From: a virus
Length of the DNA stretch: 22,386 nt
Strand: one strand, 5' to 3'
IMG/VR virus record: IMGVR_UViG_3300034284_001433
Span: 1-22,386 of that record
Below are positions 14,608 to 21,740 of the stretch, piece after piece. The stretch's first letter is position 1. Every line of letters begins with the position of its first letter. The translations under genes and the position numbers were made by a program. The notes under the pieces are model-generated. The model searched no databases. It saw nothing but the letters and a program-made list of their open reading frames with translations, and had not been told where the DNA came from.

Positions 14608-15573
14608 ATGACACATGATCAACTGAGTAGATTTCCAAGGTTGGCAGAACTACGCAATCTACTGAAAAACTTTGGCAACGCAACTGATATTACGCCACAA
14701 ATACAAAAAACTCAAGAGCTCATGGCACTGTTGCCTGATGTGGACCAATTGGTTGAAAAAGAGTTAGATAGTCTAGCACAGTGCAAAGATCTGCTGTTTG
14801 CTGGCCACACACGATTGATGGATCTTAAACAGCAGGTAGAAAATGAATACCAACAGATCTTGGACCATGTGAGTGATTGTGTATGGTTCAAACAACATCT
14901 TGAGATTGCAGATCATCAACGAGATAAATGGCTGTGCAATCCTAATCAAGTTCAAGATTTGTTGTTGGTATGGAGTCGCACCAACGACGCATGGAAATAC
15001 CCTGTGACCATGATAAATGCTCAACACGACGAAGTAATAAAAATATTAATCAGTTACTATCTGTTGTACATGGTTGACACAGATAGAGATCTATTAATTA
15101 AAAAATACAACAGCATCGAGAACAGTGTGCAACCTAGAGTAAAATTTCACACAGTACCAAGTTGGAATGATTTAGATTGGGCTACTAAACTTGGTTACAA
15201 CGAACATCAAATGCACTGGGGCGTGCCTATGGGACAAATGGGTCTTGTGGTGGTGTGGAATCTATTTGAAAGATTCAATTTGTATGCAGCTGAAAATTTC
15301 TTAACTCAGGTAAAACCACTGTTACGACCTGGAGGACAAGTTTTTTTCAACATGTTTGATGCTGACAGTAGTAACGCTGCTGCCTTCATCAGTGATGGCA
15401 AAATTGGAGGCATGAACAGAGCACAAATAGATGCTCTGGCTCTCAAACTAGGAATGGAAATATCTATGTGGGTCAATCGCGGATCTGACTTGATTTCAGT
15501 GTCACTGAGTGTGCCCGGTGTTTTACAATCTGACAAAACTAAATGGCCAATGGGCATAGTAAAAAAGTCCTAG
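14608..15573 (+). CDS. Methyltransferase-like protein with helical N-terminus, 321 aa
   Basis: I start at ATG 14608, one base after the polymerase stop; a TTG nine codons earlier is inside the polymerase gene. Residues 1-110 are helical and charged, likely coiled coil. The C-terminal half contains LVVVWNLFERFNLYAAENFLTQ and then KPLLRPGGQVFFNMFDAD, like the post-motif strand and the RxLKPGG loop of class I SAM methyltransferases. The usual GxGxG SAM-binding motif is not visible, so the catalytic core may be degenerate or diverged. It sits where T4 carries regA, 62 and 44. Target unknown. Confidence 0.65.
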   Translation: MTHDQLSRFPRLAELRNLLKNFGNATDITPQIQKTQELMALLPDVDQLVEKELDSLAQCKDLLFAGHTRLMDLKQQVENEYQQILDHVSDCVWFKQHLEIADHQRDKWLCNPNQVQDLLLVWSRTNDAWKYPVTMINAQHDEVIKILISYYLLYMVDTDRDLLIKKYNSIENSVQPRVKFHTVPSWNDLDWATKLGYNEHQMHWGVPMGQMGLVVVWNLFERFNLYAAENFLTQVKPLLRPGGQVFFNMFDADSSNAAAFISDGKIGGMNRAQIDALALKLGMEISMWVNRGSDLISVSLSVPGVLQSDKTKWPMGIVKKS

Positions 15574-15578
15574 TACTG

Positions 15579-15607
15579 TTGACGATCTAAATAGATCATG
15601 TTACAAT
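15579..15607 (+). promoter_or_regulatory. Sigma70-like promoter before sliding clamp
   Basis: TTGACG (15579-15584), 17-nt spacer, TACAAT (15602-15607), followed 23 nt later by the ATG at 15630 with an AAAGGAGAA Shine-Dalgarno. Both boxes are one mismatch from consensus. The best bacterial-type promoter in the window. Confidence 0.68.
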
Positions 15608-15629
15608 CAATTAACTCAAAGGAGAATCT

Positions 15630-16358
15630 ATGAAAGACTACTTACACGACATCGTGCAACACACGCACAGCCTTGGTATTATTGACCTAGTGAAGATTAC
15701 TGGCAATGACCAAGAAACCTGTATTGACAGTATCGCCGAAGATCGCAGTGTGATCGTACAAGCCAAATTCAAGAACCCAGTTCCTGAATTTGTTGGAGTA
15801 TTTGGCATGCCCAATCTTGGCAAACTAAACACTATCCTTAACATTCCTGAATACAAAGAAGATGCAAAACTGACCATACTAAGCCAAGATCGTAACGGCA
15901 ATCAGGTACCAGTTGGTATCCACTTTGAAAACAAAAATGGCGACTTCAAAAACGAGTATCGTTTTATGGCCAGCGAAATCATTAGCGACAAATTAAAAAG
16001 CGTGAAGATGAAACAGGTCAAATGGAATGTGGAATTCAATCCCACTGTGTCTAATATTCAAAGACTCAAGTTCCAGGCCAGTGCCAACAGTGAAGAGCCC
16101 ACATTCATTGCTAAAACCGACAATGGAAAACTAAAGTTTTTCTTTGGGGATCACAGCAGTCATGCAGGAGATTTTGTTTTTCAAGATGGTGTAGGTACAC
16201 TGAGCAAGCCTTGGAACTGGCCAGTGAATGCAGTGATTGGCATCCTGGGCTTGGCGGGTGACAAGAGTATGAAGATCAGTGATGAAGGTGTTATGCAGAT
16301 CACTGTTGATTCAGGTATTGCAGAATACAACTATCTCTTACCAGCACAACAAAAATGA
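15630..16358 (+). CDS. 45: Sliding clamp (T4 gp45-like)
   Basis: Trimeric DNA clamp that gives the polymerase processivity and, in T4, activates late transcription. 242 aa compared with 228 in T4. Recognisable gp45 features: the N-terminal KITGNDQETCIDSIAEDRSVIVQAKF segment, the LGKLNTILNIPEYKEDAKL segment near residue 70, a middle basic VKMKQVKWNVEF and the end ITVDSGIAEYNYLLPAQ. It has its own strong promoter-like sequence and Shine-Dalgarno, as expected for an abundant clamp. Stop overlaps the next start (ATGA). No clamp-loader genes (44, 62) lie within the window. Confidence 0.88.
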   Translation: MKDYLHDIVQHTHSLGIIDLVKITGNDQETCIDSIAEDRSVIVQAKFKNPVPEFVGVFGMPNLGKLNTILNIPEYKEDAKLTILSQDRNGNQVPVGIHFENKNGDFKNEYRFMASEIISDKLKSVKMKQVKWNVEFNPTVSNIQRLKFQASANSEEPTFIAKTDNGKLKFFFGDHSSHAGDFVFQDGVGTLSKPWNWPVNAVIGILGLAGDKSMKISDEGVMQITVDSGIAEYNYLLPAQQK

Positions 16359-16711
16359 TAACCAGTCTTACAGGCACCGCTGGAGTGACAATATACGGAG
16401 GATTAAGTCCTCCGTATATTAACATGACACAGCCCAGCGCAGGTATGGTGCGCTACAATGGTTCCAGTCAGCTCATGGAGGTGTACGATGGTACTGTTTG
16501 GTTACAGATGGGAAGTCATCCTACCATACAACTGGATGCCCGTGTGCAAGAAATATTGTACTGGGCAGAAAAGAAAATGCGTGAGGATCAAGAACTAGAA
16601 AAGCGCATGGAGCAGCATCCGGGTCTTAGAGATGCCTATGAAAAATTCAAGGTAATGGATGTTCTCACACAAGAGAATGATAATAAAAAAGGAATCTATA
16701 CCCGTGCTTGA
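16355..16711 (+). CDS. Short virion-type protein with strong internal hairpin, 118 aa
   Basis: ATG at 16355 overlaps the clamp stop. The region GMVRYNGSSQLMEVYDGTVW (30-49) is a common phage structural motif (RYN, then EVYDG-W), seen in fibre and neck-type proteins. The second half is helical and charged (AEKKMREDQELEKRM), including an LDARVQEILYWAEKKM segment. An internal ATG at 16424, past the hairpin, is an alternative start. A 13-bp inverted repeat lies near the 5' end of the gene. A virion role is inferred from the motif only. Confidence 0.65.
   Translation: MITSLTGTAGVTIYGGLSPPYINMTQPSAGMVRYNGSSQLMEVYDGTVWLQMGSHPTIQLDARVQEILYWAEKKMREDQELEKRMEQHPGLRDAYEKFKVMDVLTQENDNKKGIYTRA
16390..16420 (+). 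repeat. 13-bp perfect inverted repeat inside coding sequence
   Basis: AATATACGGAGGA (16390-16402) and TCCTCCGTATATT (16408-16420) pair fully around a TTAAG loop. The left arm contains a perfect GGAGG. It starts 35 nt into the 118-aa gene and 32 nt past the clamp stop. There is no T-run after it, so it is not a standard intrinsic terminator. Confidence 0.8.
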
Positions 16712-18296
16712 ACAAGACAATCTAACTGCCAAGCAAAGCGACTATGCTGTGTTCTTGCCGGCTATTTCAGGATTCTATGCAACCTTTATAGGAAAACAGC
16801 GTGTTAACAATGACTATGTTGATCCTGCTCGTATGCCTGCGGGCATGCAGGACATGGAACAGATGAACTGGTTGAACAGCCAAAAAAGTTTGTTTCCTTA
16901 TCGGTGGAGTCTTTATTCAGGCGGTCACGCTAATCTCAATCTTGACAAGGATGATGCCAGCGAAGACATGGTTCGCAAGCGTGAGCCAGGTACATTCATG
17001 CTTGGTGACTCTGGTGGATTCCAGATTGCCAAAGGCCTATGGGAAGGTGACTGGAAGGCCAATTCGGGTTGTGCCAAAGCACAAAAGAAGCGAGACGCAA
17101 TTCTCAAATGGCTCGACGGTATCGCTGACTATGGCATGATCCTAGATATTCCAACCTGGGTCATTCACGACAAGAAGGCCAGTGCAGCCTGTCAGATTAC
17201 CACGCTGGAAGAAGCAGTAGACGCTACCAAGTTCAATAATGATTATTTCATGCAGCACAGAAAAGGCAAACGCAATGGTGGTGCCAAGTTCTTGAATGTG
17301 CTACAAGGTGACAATCATGCCAGTGCCGAAGAATGGTACCAGATCATGAAACACTACTGTGATCCTGTTCAGTATCCCGACACGCATTTTGACGGGTGGG
17401 CCATGGGCGGACAGAACATGTGTGATGTGCATCTTGTGCTCAGACGCTTGGTGGCTTTGCGACATGACAATTTACTACAAGAAGGTGTGCATGACTGGAT
17501 GCATTTCTTGGGTACCAGTAAACTTGAATGGGCACTGTTACTCACTGACATACAAAGAGCAATTAGAAAATATGTTAACCCTGCTTTTACCATTAGTTTC
17601 GATTGTGCAAGCCCGTTTCTTGCCACTGCCAACGGGCAGATGTATCATCAGATAGATTTGCCGCATAATGACAAATGGTGTTATCGCATGGGGCCCAGCG
17701 CAGACGATAAAAAGTATGCTCTGGACACCAGACCGTTCAAGGATGTGGTTCTAGCAGACAAGGTGTTCAATCACTTTGACGAAAGTCCTATCAGTCAACA
17801 TCTTCAGATCAAGGATGTGTGCATATACAAACCCGGCGATTTGAACAAAATTGGCAAGGAAGGCAAGACCTCATGGGACAGTTTCAGCTATGCACTCATG
17901 ATGGGTCATAATGTTTGGATGCACATTGAAGCTGTGCAGAGAGCCAATCGTGAATATGATTCAGGCACTTGGCCCAACATGCTGTGGAATCAAGGCACCA
18001 AAGGTCGTACTGGCGATCATGCAAAATTTAGAGACATTGTTGATGCTATATTTGCTACCAGTGACAAACAAGAAAGTTTAGACATTATCGAGCACTACAG
18101 TAGATATTGGATGGATATCATTGGCACTCGCGGTTTCAAAGGCGACAAAACCATGAATGCTCATAGTCAATTTAATTCACTGTTTGAATTTGTAGAACCA
18201 GAGGCTGAGGAGACCGAACGCGATGAGAAAATGGCAGAAGATGCAGCAGAAGATCGACTTGAACAACTTGCAAGAATCGAACGAGGAGGAGACTGA
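16704..18296 (+). CDS. dpdA: tRNA-guanine transglycosylase superfamily enzyme, likely DpdA-type DNA transglycosylase
   Basis: 530 aa from GTG 16704 (Shine-Dalgarno AAAAGGA); ATG 16677 and 16659 are other in-frame starts. TGT enzymes swap guanine for a 7-deazaguanine; DpdA homologs act on DNA. The active-site set is visible: GDSGGFQ (D102, acid/base), LDIP (D148, guanine recognition), VLQGD (Q201), GWAMGG (231-236), LGTSKLEW (269-276) and SFDCASP (D300, the nucleophile, matching FDCVxPTR in TGT). The CxCxxC zinc motif of tRNA-type TGT is not seen, and about 150-200 extra residues follow the barrel. Both points argue for DpdA over tRNA TGT. A QueD-like gene downstream supports this. An alternative is a divergent tRNA enzyme. 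Confidence 0.78.
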   Translation: MLEQDNLTAKQSDYAVFLPAISGFYATFIGKQRVNNDYVDPARMPAGMQDMEQMNWLNSQKSLFPYRWSLYSGGHANLNLDKDDASEDMVRKREPGTFMLGDSGGFQIAKGLWEGDWKANSGCAKAQKKRDAILKWLDGIADYGMILDIPTWVIHDKKASAACQITTLEEAVDATKFNNDYFMQHRKGKRNGGAKFLNVLQGDNHASAEEWYQIMKHYCDPVQYPDTHFDGWAMGGQNMCDVHLVLRRLVALRHDNLLQEGVHDWMHFLGTSKLEWALLLTDIQRAIRKYVNPAFTISFDCASPFLATANGQMYHQIDLPHNDKWCYRMGPSADDKKYALDTRPFKDVVLADKVFNHFDESPISQHLQIKDVCIYKPGDLNKIGKEGKTSWDSFSYALMMGHNVWMHIEAVQRANREYDSGTWPNMLWNQGTKGRTGDHAKFRDIVDAIFATSDKQESLDIIEHYSRYWMDIIGTRGFKGDKTMNAHSQFNSLFEFVEPEAEETERDEKMAEDAAEDRLEQLARIERGGD

Positions 18297-18297
18297 T

Positions 18298-18471
18298 ATG
18301 GAAAGCACCAGCAATCGAGTCCGTCATTTGGAAGAAATGCATAGAGTTTTGGACTTAAAAATAACAGAAATGCAACAGCATCCACATGTGGACGAACAAA
18401 AGGTTGCAGAATATAAGAAACAGAAGTTACAATACAAGGACGAAATTTCTAGACTTAGGTGTCAAGAATAG
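18298..18471 (+). CDS. DUF465/YdcH-like small coiled-coil protein, 57 aa
   Basis: The pattern HLEEMHRVLDLKI, then QHPHVDEQKVAEYKKQKLQYKDEISRL fits the YdcH/DUF465 family (H-x2-LD, variable hp, then KK-x-LxxKDEI). A start at ATG 18298 follows a GAGGAGGAG Shine-Dalgarno inside the end of the transglycosylase gene; an upstream in-frame ATG lies inside that gene. The function of this family is unknown; it is an antiparallel helical hairpin. Confidence 0.72.
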   Translation: MESTSNRVRHLEEMHRVLDLKITEMQQHPHVDEQKVAEYKKQKLQYKDEISRLRCQE

Positions 18472-18505
18472 AAACAACAACACAAACAATTGTCCGAGGA
18501 CTACA

Positions 18506-18829
18506 ATGATCACTAAAGGTTTTTACAAGTGGCTGGCCCAAAAAATTTCTTCTGCACAAGAGGACAACCAAGACGAGCTGCGGCATAATCTATCAAAGTT
18601 TGGACAAGGCATTCCGGCAGGGCATACCAGAGTGTATGATGAGGTGGATGCCACTTTGGATTTGCACTTCCGCATGAGCAAAGCCGAAAACGGTTATGTA
18701 ATGTCAGTTAGACACACTGATCGTAAAACTGAAAGATCAAATAATACACTGTATTTGATAGCAGATCATGAAGATCTTGGCCAAAGTATTTCTCATATAA
18801 TCACTGTTGAAAGTTTGAAAATCAAATGA
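18506..18829 (+). CDS. Hypothetical protein, 107 aa
   Basis: Starts at ATG 18506 with Shine-Dalgarno CGAGGA. The opening is helical, MITKGFYKWLAQKISSAQED. The rest is beta-rich (DATLDLHFRMSKAENGYVMSVRHTDRK, then NTLYLIADHEDLGQSISHIIT). Stop overlaps the next gene by 4 nt. Part of the run from the transglycosylase to the glycosyltransferase. No family recognised. Confidence 0.7.
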   Translation: MITKGFYKWLAQKISSAQEDNQDELRHNLSKFGQGIPAGHTRVYDEVDATLDLHFRMSKAENGYVMSVRHTDRKTERSNNTLYLIADHEDLGQSISHIITVESLKIK

Positions 18830-19341
18830 ATCGTCAAGGACATGAAACTGTGAAATTCTTTGTTGGCCAAGAAGTTGAGCACTCGCCTGCTTACGGCATG
18901 CGCACACTGTTTGTGATTGGTTTGCAAAACCCAACTGATATAATTGGATGGGCTCAGCAGTGTGAATGTCAGCACATCTATTTTGGTGCCAATCAAACTT
19001 TTCCCAATCCTGGCATCAATGACAGTGACACATGGCGACCTTGGGAAAACATGATCAAGGCTGCACTGGACTCTGGTGCATGGTGTACGCTGGATCTTGA
19101 TGTGAGTGCAGTCGAAGCCTTGCACGAAAGTGGCTTGTGCGAATATGCTAGATTCATTCCCATGATCAGTGTTAAACTGCCCTACATTAGTTTGCTCAAT
19201 TACAATACCACAATTAAACTAGATGACCGAGACTTTGAATCAACCAACCCTGGCGTGTGGTGCCATAGTCTACATGATTTGAAAAATCGTGCAGTGTTCA
19301 CTGACTGGTCTAAATATTCTCAAGATGAGGTGATAACATGA
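18826..19341 (+). CDS. Conserved-looking hypothetical protein, 171 aa
   Basis: Compact alpha/beta protein rich in Trp and Cys (GWAQQCECQHIYFG, SGAWCTLDLDVSAVEALHESG, FIPMISVKLPYI, NPGVWCHSLHDL, FTDWSKY). The strands ending in CTLDLDV and FIPMISVKLP look like barrel or Rossmann-type strands, with His/Cys near the end. No radical-SAM CxxxCxxC motif is present. It sits between the DpdA-like enzyme and the QueD-like protein with ATGA coupling on both sides, so a shared pathway is possible. I cannot name the family. Confidence 0.72.
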   Translation: MNRQGHETVKFFVGQEVEHSPAYGMRTLFVIGLQNPTDIIGWAQQCECQHIYFGANQTFPNPGINDSDTWRPWENMIKAALDSGAWCTLDLDVSAVEALHESGLCEYARFIPMISVKLPYISLLNYNTTIKLDDRDFESTNPGVWCHSLHDLKNRAVFTDWSKYSQDEVIT

Positions 19342-19541
19342 AAGAGTTTTTAATAAGAGACGAACCTGCATTTAGATTAAAAGGGCGAATGAGCCAGTGT
19401 CTAAGCCCGGAGAATCTTTGGTGCGTGGAATTCACTGGGCAAAGTCTAAATGACAAAGGTGAAGTGGTTAATAATAGTACCTATCAGTTTTTCCTTGAGG
19501 ACGCACATATACAAAACATGGTAAAAGGATTACTGTCATGA
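19338..19541 (+). CDS. Small hypothetical protein, 67 aa
   Basis: ATGA-coupled to the 171-aa gene. Sequence MKEFLIRDEPAFRLKGRMSQ then NLWCVEFTGQSLNDKGEVV and STYQFFLEDAHIQN suggests a small beta-rich domain. No signal, membrane or metal motif. Its stop overlaps the next start. Confidence 0.62.
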   Translation: MKEFLIRDEPAFRLKGRMSQCLSPENLWCVEFTGQSLNDKGEVVNNSTYQFFLEDAHIQNMVKGLLS

Positions 19542-19690
19542 CCTGCGAAACCTGTGGCAAAGACTACTCCCCAGCCTGTGACTTTCAGCAAGGTCGCTGT
19601 CCGTTGCATCCACCCATGTGGAACTTGACACCATATCATTTTCGCTATCTCACACTTGTCAACACTATCAAAGGTTGGTTTCGCTCATGA
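19538..19690 (+). CDS. Small zinc-finger-like protein, 50 aa
   Basis: Short ORF starting MTCETCGKDYSPACDF. C3, C6, C14, C21 and H24 (CxxC, x7, C, x6, CxxH) make a likely zinc-binding knot, and the C-terminal half (TPYHFRYLTLVNTIKGWFRS) is basic and helical. ATGA overlaps at both ends place it firmly in the run. A nucleic-acid or protein-contact role is inferred. Confidence 0.65.
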   Translation: MTCETCGKDYSPACDFQQGRCPLHPPMWNLTPYHFRYLTLVNTIKGWFRS

Positions 19691-20127
19691 ATACACAAAT
19701 GGACAGATCACAAACAGACATAAACAGTGAAGTTGCAGATCGCATGATATGGGTGCGTTTTGAAAAAGAGGGTATTCATAAATATCCAGCAGCACTGGAG
19801 GATCCTAAACTTGCGGATGTATCTTTTCTTGGCTTTCCTCATCGCCATATTTTTCACTTCCGGGTGTCAATCAGTGTGTTCCATAATGACAGGGACATCG
19901 AATTCATCCAGTTCAAACGATGGCTGGAGAGTCTGTATAGCGATTCCACTCTAGAACTCAATTATAAATCCTGCGAGATGATTGCAGACGACTTATATAT
20001 CCAAATTAACTTGCGTTACCCCGGCAGGCATGTTATTATCTCAGTTAGCGAAGACGACGAAAACGGTTGCGAAATTGTTTATCGAGATCCCCGCACCCCA
20101 GAAAAAACTTTTTACCATCCAGTATAA
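19687..20127 (+). CDS. QueD/6-pyruvoyl-tetrahydropterin synthase-like (T-fold) protein, divergent
   Basis: 146 aa from ATG 19687, which overlaps the previous stop. E. coli QueD makes 6-carboxy-tetrahydropterin, a precursor of 7-deazaguanines. Matches to QueD: KEGIHKY (H31) for FEAAHRL, FPHRHIFHFRVSI (H52, H54) for LHGHSFMVRLEI, RDIEFIQFKRWL for WIIDFAELKAAF, KSCEMIADDLY for PTSEVLAKWIW, and ISVSEDDENGCEIVY for VMVKETCTAGCIY. The three zinc His are therefore present. Absent are the usual catalytic Cys before HGH and a clear LDH catalytic pair (only LELN remains), so chemistry may be altered. Position downstream of the transglycosylase fits a 7-deazaguanine role. Identification is by motif, with no alignment search. 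Confidence 0.6.
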   Translation: MNTQMDRSQTDINSEVADRMIWVRFEKEGIHKYPAALEDPKLADVSFLGFPHRHIFHFRVSISVFHNDRDIEFIQFKRWLESLYSDSTLELNYKSCEMIADDLYIQINLRYPGRHVIISVSEDDENGCEIVYRDPRTPEKTFYHPV

Positions 20128-20141
20128 TAGGAGAAATCAAG

Positions 20142-20450
20142 ATGGCGCACCCAAAGTGGCTTACCAAATACTTTGTTATGAAGTCCGAAGTTAATCAAAT
20201 CTATGATGACTTAGAAAAATATCGTGAGTTCTGTGTTTCACACGGTCGTGTGTTCAATGAAGCGGCACTGTACAATGAACGCGACAGAGATTTTTCTGAT
20301 TTCATGCGTTTCAAAGAACGAGGATATAGCAAGAATCATTGGAACTGGGCCAACAAAGATCCTAACGAACAGCGTAAACCCTTCAACAAAGACAACCGAG
20401 GCCCTCGTGGTTTTAACAACTATCGCTCAGGATACAATCGCAATGCGTAA
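20142..20450 (+). CDS. Charged hypothetical protein, 102 aa
   Basis: Starts ATG 20142 with an ideal Shine-Dalgarno (AATAGGAG, about 8 nt before). The N-terminal part is helical (KSEVNQIYDDLEKYREF), and the C-terminal third is Arg/Asn-rich and probably disordered (EQRKPFNKDNRGPRGFNNYR). Basic, so possibly nucleic-acid binding. It overlaps the glycosyltransferase gene by 8 nt. Longer upstream ORF codons lie inside the QueD-like gene. Confidence 0.7.
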   Translation: MAHPKWLTKYFVMKSEVNQIYDDLEKYREFCVSHGRVFNEAALYNERDRDFSDFMRFKERGYSKNHWNWANKDPNEQRKPFNKDNRGPRGFNNYRSGYNRNA

Positions 20451-21633
20451 GTTATACTACATGGGTCTTGAAAGTTACAAAGCTCGGTACACACTACAGC
20501 TAACAGAATGGAATCGTCGTGTGTTCGAACGACGCGGACTTGATGTTAGTTATGTACCAGGACTTACTCTGGACAATGGAGAAAAGATTGTGGTTGGTCA
20601 GGTGCTGGATGCACATGGTCGCACATACTTTGGCATGAGCCAGCTGATGAATCTAGTTAGACTAATGCAGCAAGGAGAAGTAACCAGTGAAGATGTTATC
20701 TACTTTGAAGACATGTTTCAGCCCGGTATTGAGAGCTTACCTTATATTCTCAATCAAGTGCCTGCTAATCTGCGTCCTCGCATTTTTGTCCGTTGTCTTG
20801 CTCAAGCCATTGATCCTGATGACTTCGTACATGTATGGGGCATGTCTAAGTGGATGGGCTTGTATGAAAAAATGGTATGCGAACTTGTCCGGGACTCAGG
20901 AGGCGCAGTACTAGCCACCAATGAAGAAATGGTCATGCACATGAAGATTGCAGGATGGGATTGTCCTATCTACAACATTTCAGGCCTGGCCTTTGGCAAG
21001 GATGAAGTGCGTGAGCGTGTACCTGGCGAACTCAAACCATTCCTTGAACGCAGTATGCGTGTGGGCTTTGCAGCTCGCTGGGATCAAGAGAAACAGCCCA
21101 ACTTTTACATGGACTTGATTGAACTCTACCATGAGCGCAATCCCGGCAACACAGTAGAGTTTGCTGTGTTCTCTGGTGCGCCATTGCGTACCAACAATGA
21201 CAGCTACATGGCTCGTACACGACAAATGCAAGCCGAAGGCAAACTGACAATCTATGAAGATCTAGAAAAGAACGACTACTATGCTCTTCTTGCTGACACT
21301 CGGGTGTTGTTCAATTGTGCTTTACAAGACTGGGTTTCTAACACAGTGAGCGAAGCAGATACTCTTGGTTGCAATGTACTTTATCCTGCTTACCGTAGTT
21401 TCCCCGAGTCCTTTGGCAATGATCACACTAGATTGTATGTGCCTTGGTCATTGAAAGACGCTTGTAAGAAACTGGAGAAACTTTTGTACCTGGAAAGTTC
21501 TCGTATGGGCAAGATCAGTGACTGGACCAATGGCACTGTAGATCGTATTGTCGACATCATCGAAGGCCAAGGCGAGCAATGGTTGCGCATGAGTACAGAC
21601 TATCGTAAACACACTCACGAAAGTAAATTCTAA
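20443..21633 (+). CDS. GT-B fold glycosyltransferase
   Basis: 396 aa from ATG 20443; the ORF upstream of this is in the preceding gene. The N-terminal Rossmann half opens LYYMGLESYKARYTLQLTEWN. The C-terminal half starts MRVGFAARWDQEK (205-217), and then TVSEADTLGCNVLYPAYRSFPE (301-322) carries the acidic EX-rich donor-binding motif of GT4-type enzymes, with E304 and E322. It would transfer a sugar from an NDP-sugar to an unknown acceptor. Lying after the DpdA-like/QueD-like genes, it could modify phage DNA, as T4 glucosyltransferases do. Virion or host glycan targets are equally open. GT-B identity is solid; target is inference. Confidence 0.82.
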   Translation: MRKLYYMGLESYKARYTLQLTEWNRRVFERRGLDVSYVPGLTLDNGEKIVVGQVLDAHGRTYFGMSQLMNLVRLMQQGEVTSEDVIYFEDMFQPGIESLPYILNQVPANLRPRIFVRCLAQAIDPDDFVHVWGMSKWMGLYEKMVCELVRDSGGAVLATNEEMVMHMKIAGWDCPIYNISGLAFGKDEVRERVPGELKPFLERSMRVGFAARWDQEKQPNFYMDLIELYHERNPGNTVEFAVFSGAPLRTNNDSYMARTRQMQAEGKLTIYEDLEKNDYYALLADTRVLFNCALQDWVSNTVSEADTLGCNVLYPAYRSFPESFGNDHTRLYVPWSLKDACKKLEKLLYLESSRMGKISDWTNGTVDRIVDIIEGQGEQWLRMSTDYRKHTHESKF

Positions 21634-21635
21634 TT

Positions 21636-21740
21636 ATGATTTATGTCATTGGAATCCTTTTGGTGGTCGCCATGTACTTTTTCATCTGCATGGTAGACAG
21701 CGAAACCAAACATCACGACCAGGATTCCAATGGACTTTGA
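21636..21740 (+). CDS. Micro-membrane protein, 34 aa
   Basis: ATG at 21636, two bases after the glycosyltransferase stop. One membrane helix (VIGILLVVAMYFFICMV) and a short polar tail with two His (KHHDQDSN). It overlaps the next gene by 11 nt. It lies almost fully between the arms of a 12-bp inverted repeat. No strong Shine-Dalgarno, so confidence is moderate. Confidence 0.5.
   Translation: MIYVIGILLVVAMYFFICMVDSETKHHDQDSNGL
21647..21732 (+). repeat. 12-bp inverted repeat pairing with a start codon
   Basis: CATTGGAATCCT (21647-21658) and AGGATTCCAATG (21721-21732) are exact reverse complements, 62 nt apart. The right arm contains the ATG (21730-21732) of the 79-aa gene. In RNA the paired form would occlude that start. 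Confidence 0.65.

Noticed and set aside
16390-16420. Intrinsic terminator for the clamp operon
   Set aside because: The stem is strong, but no T-run follows and the sequence is inside an open gene.
18826-19341. QueE-type radical-SAM enzyme
   Set aside because: Position would suit it, but the CxxxCxxC cluster motif is absent.
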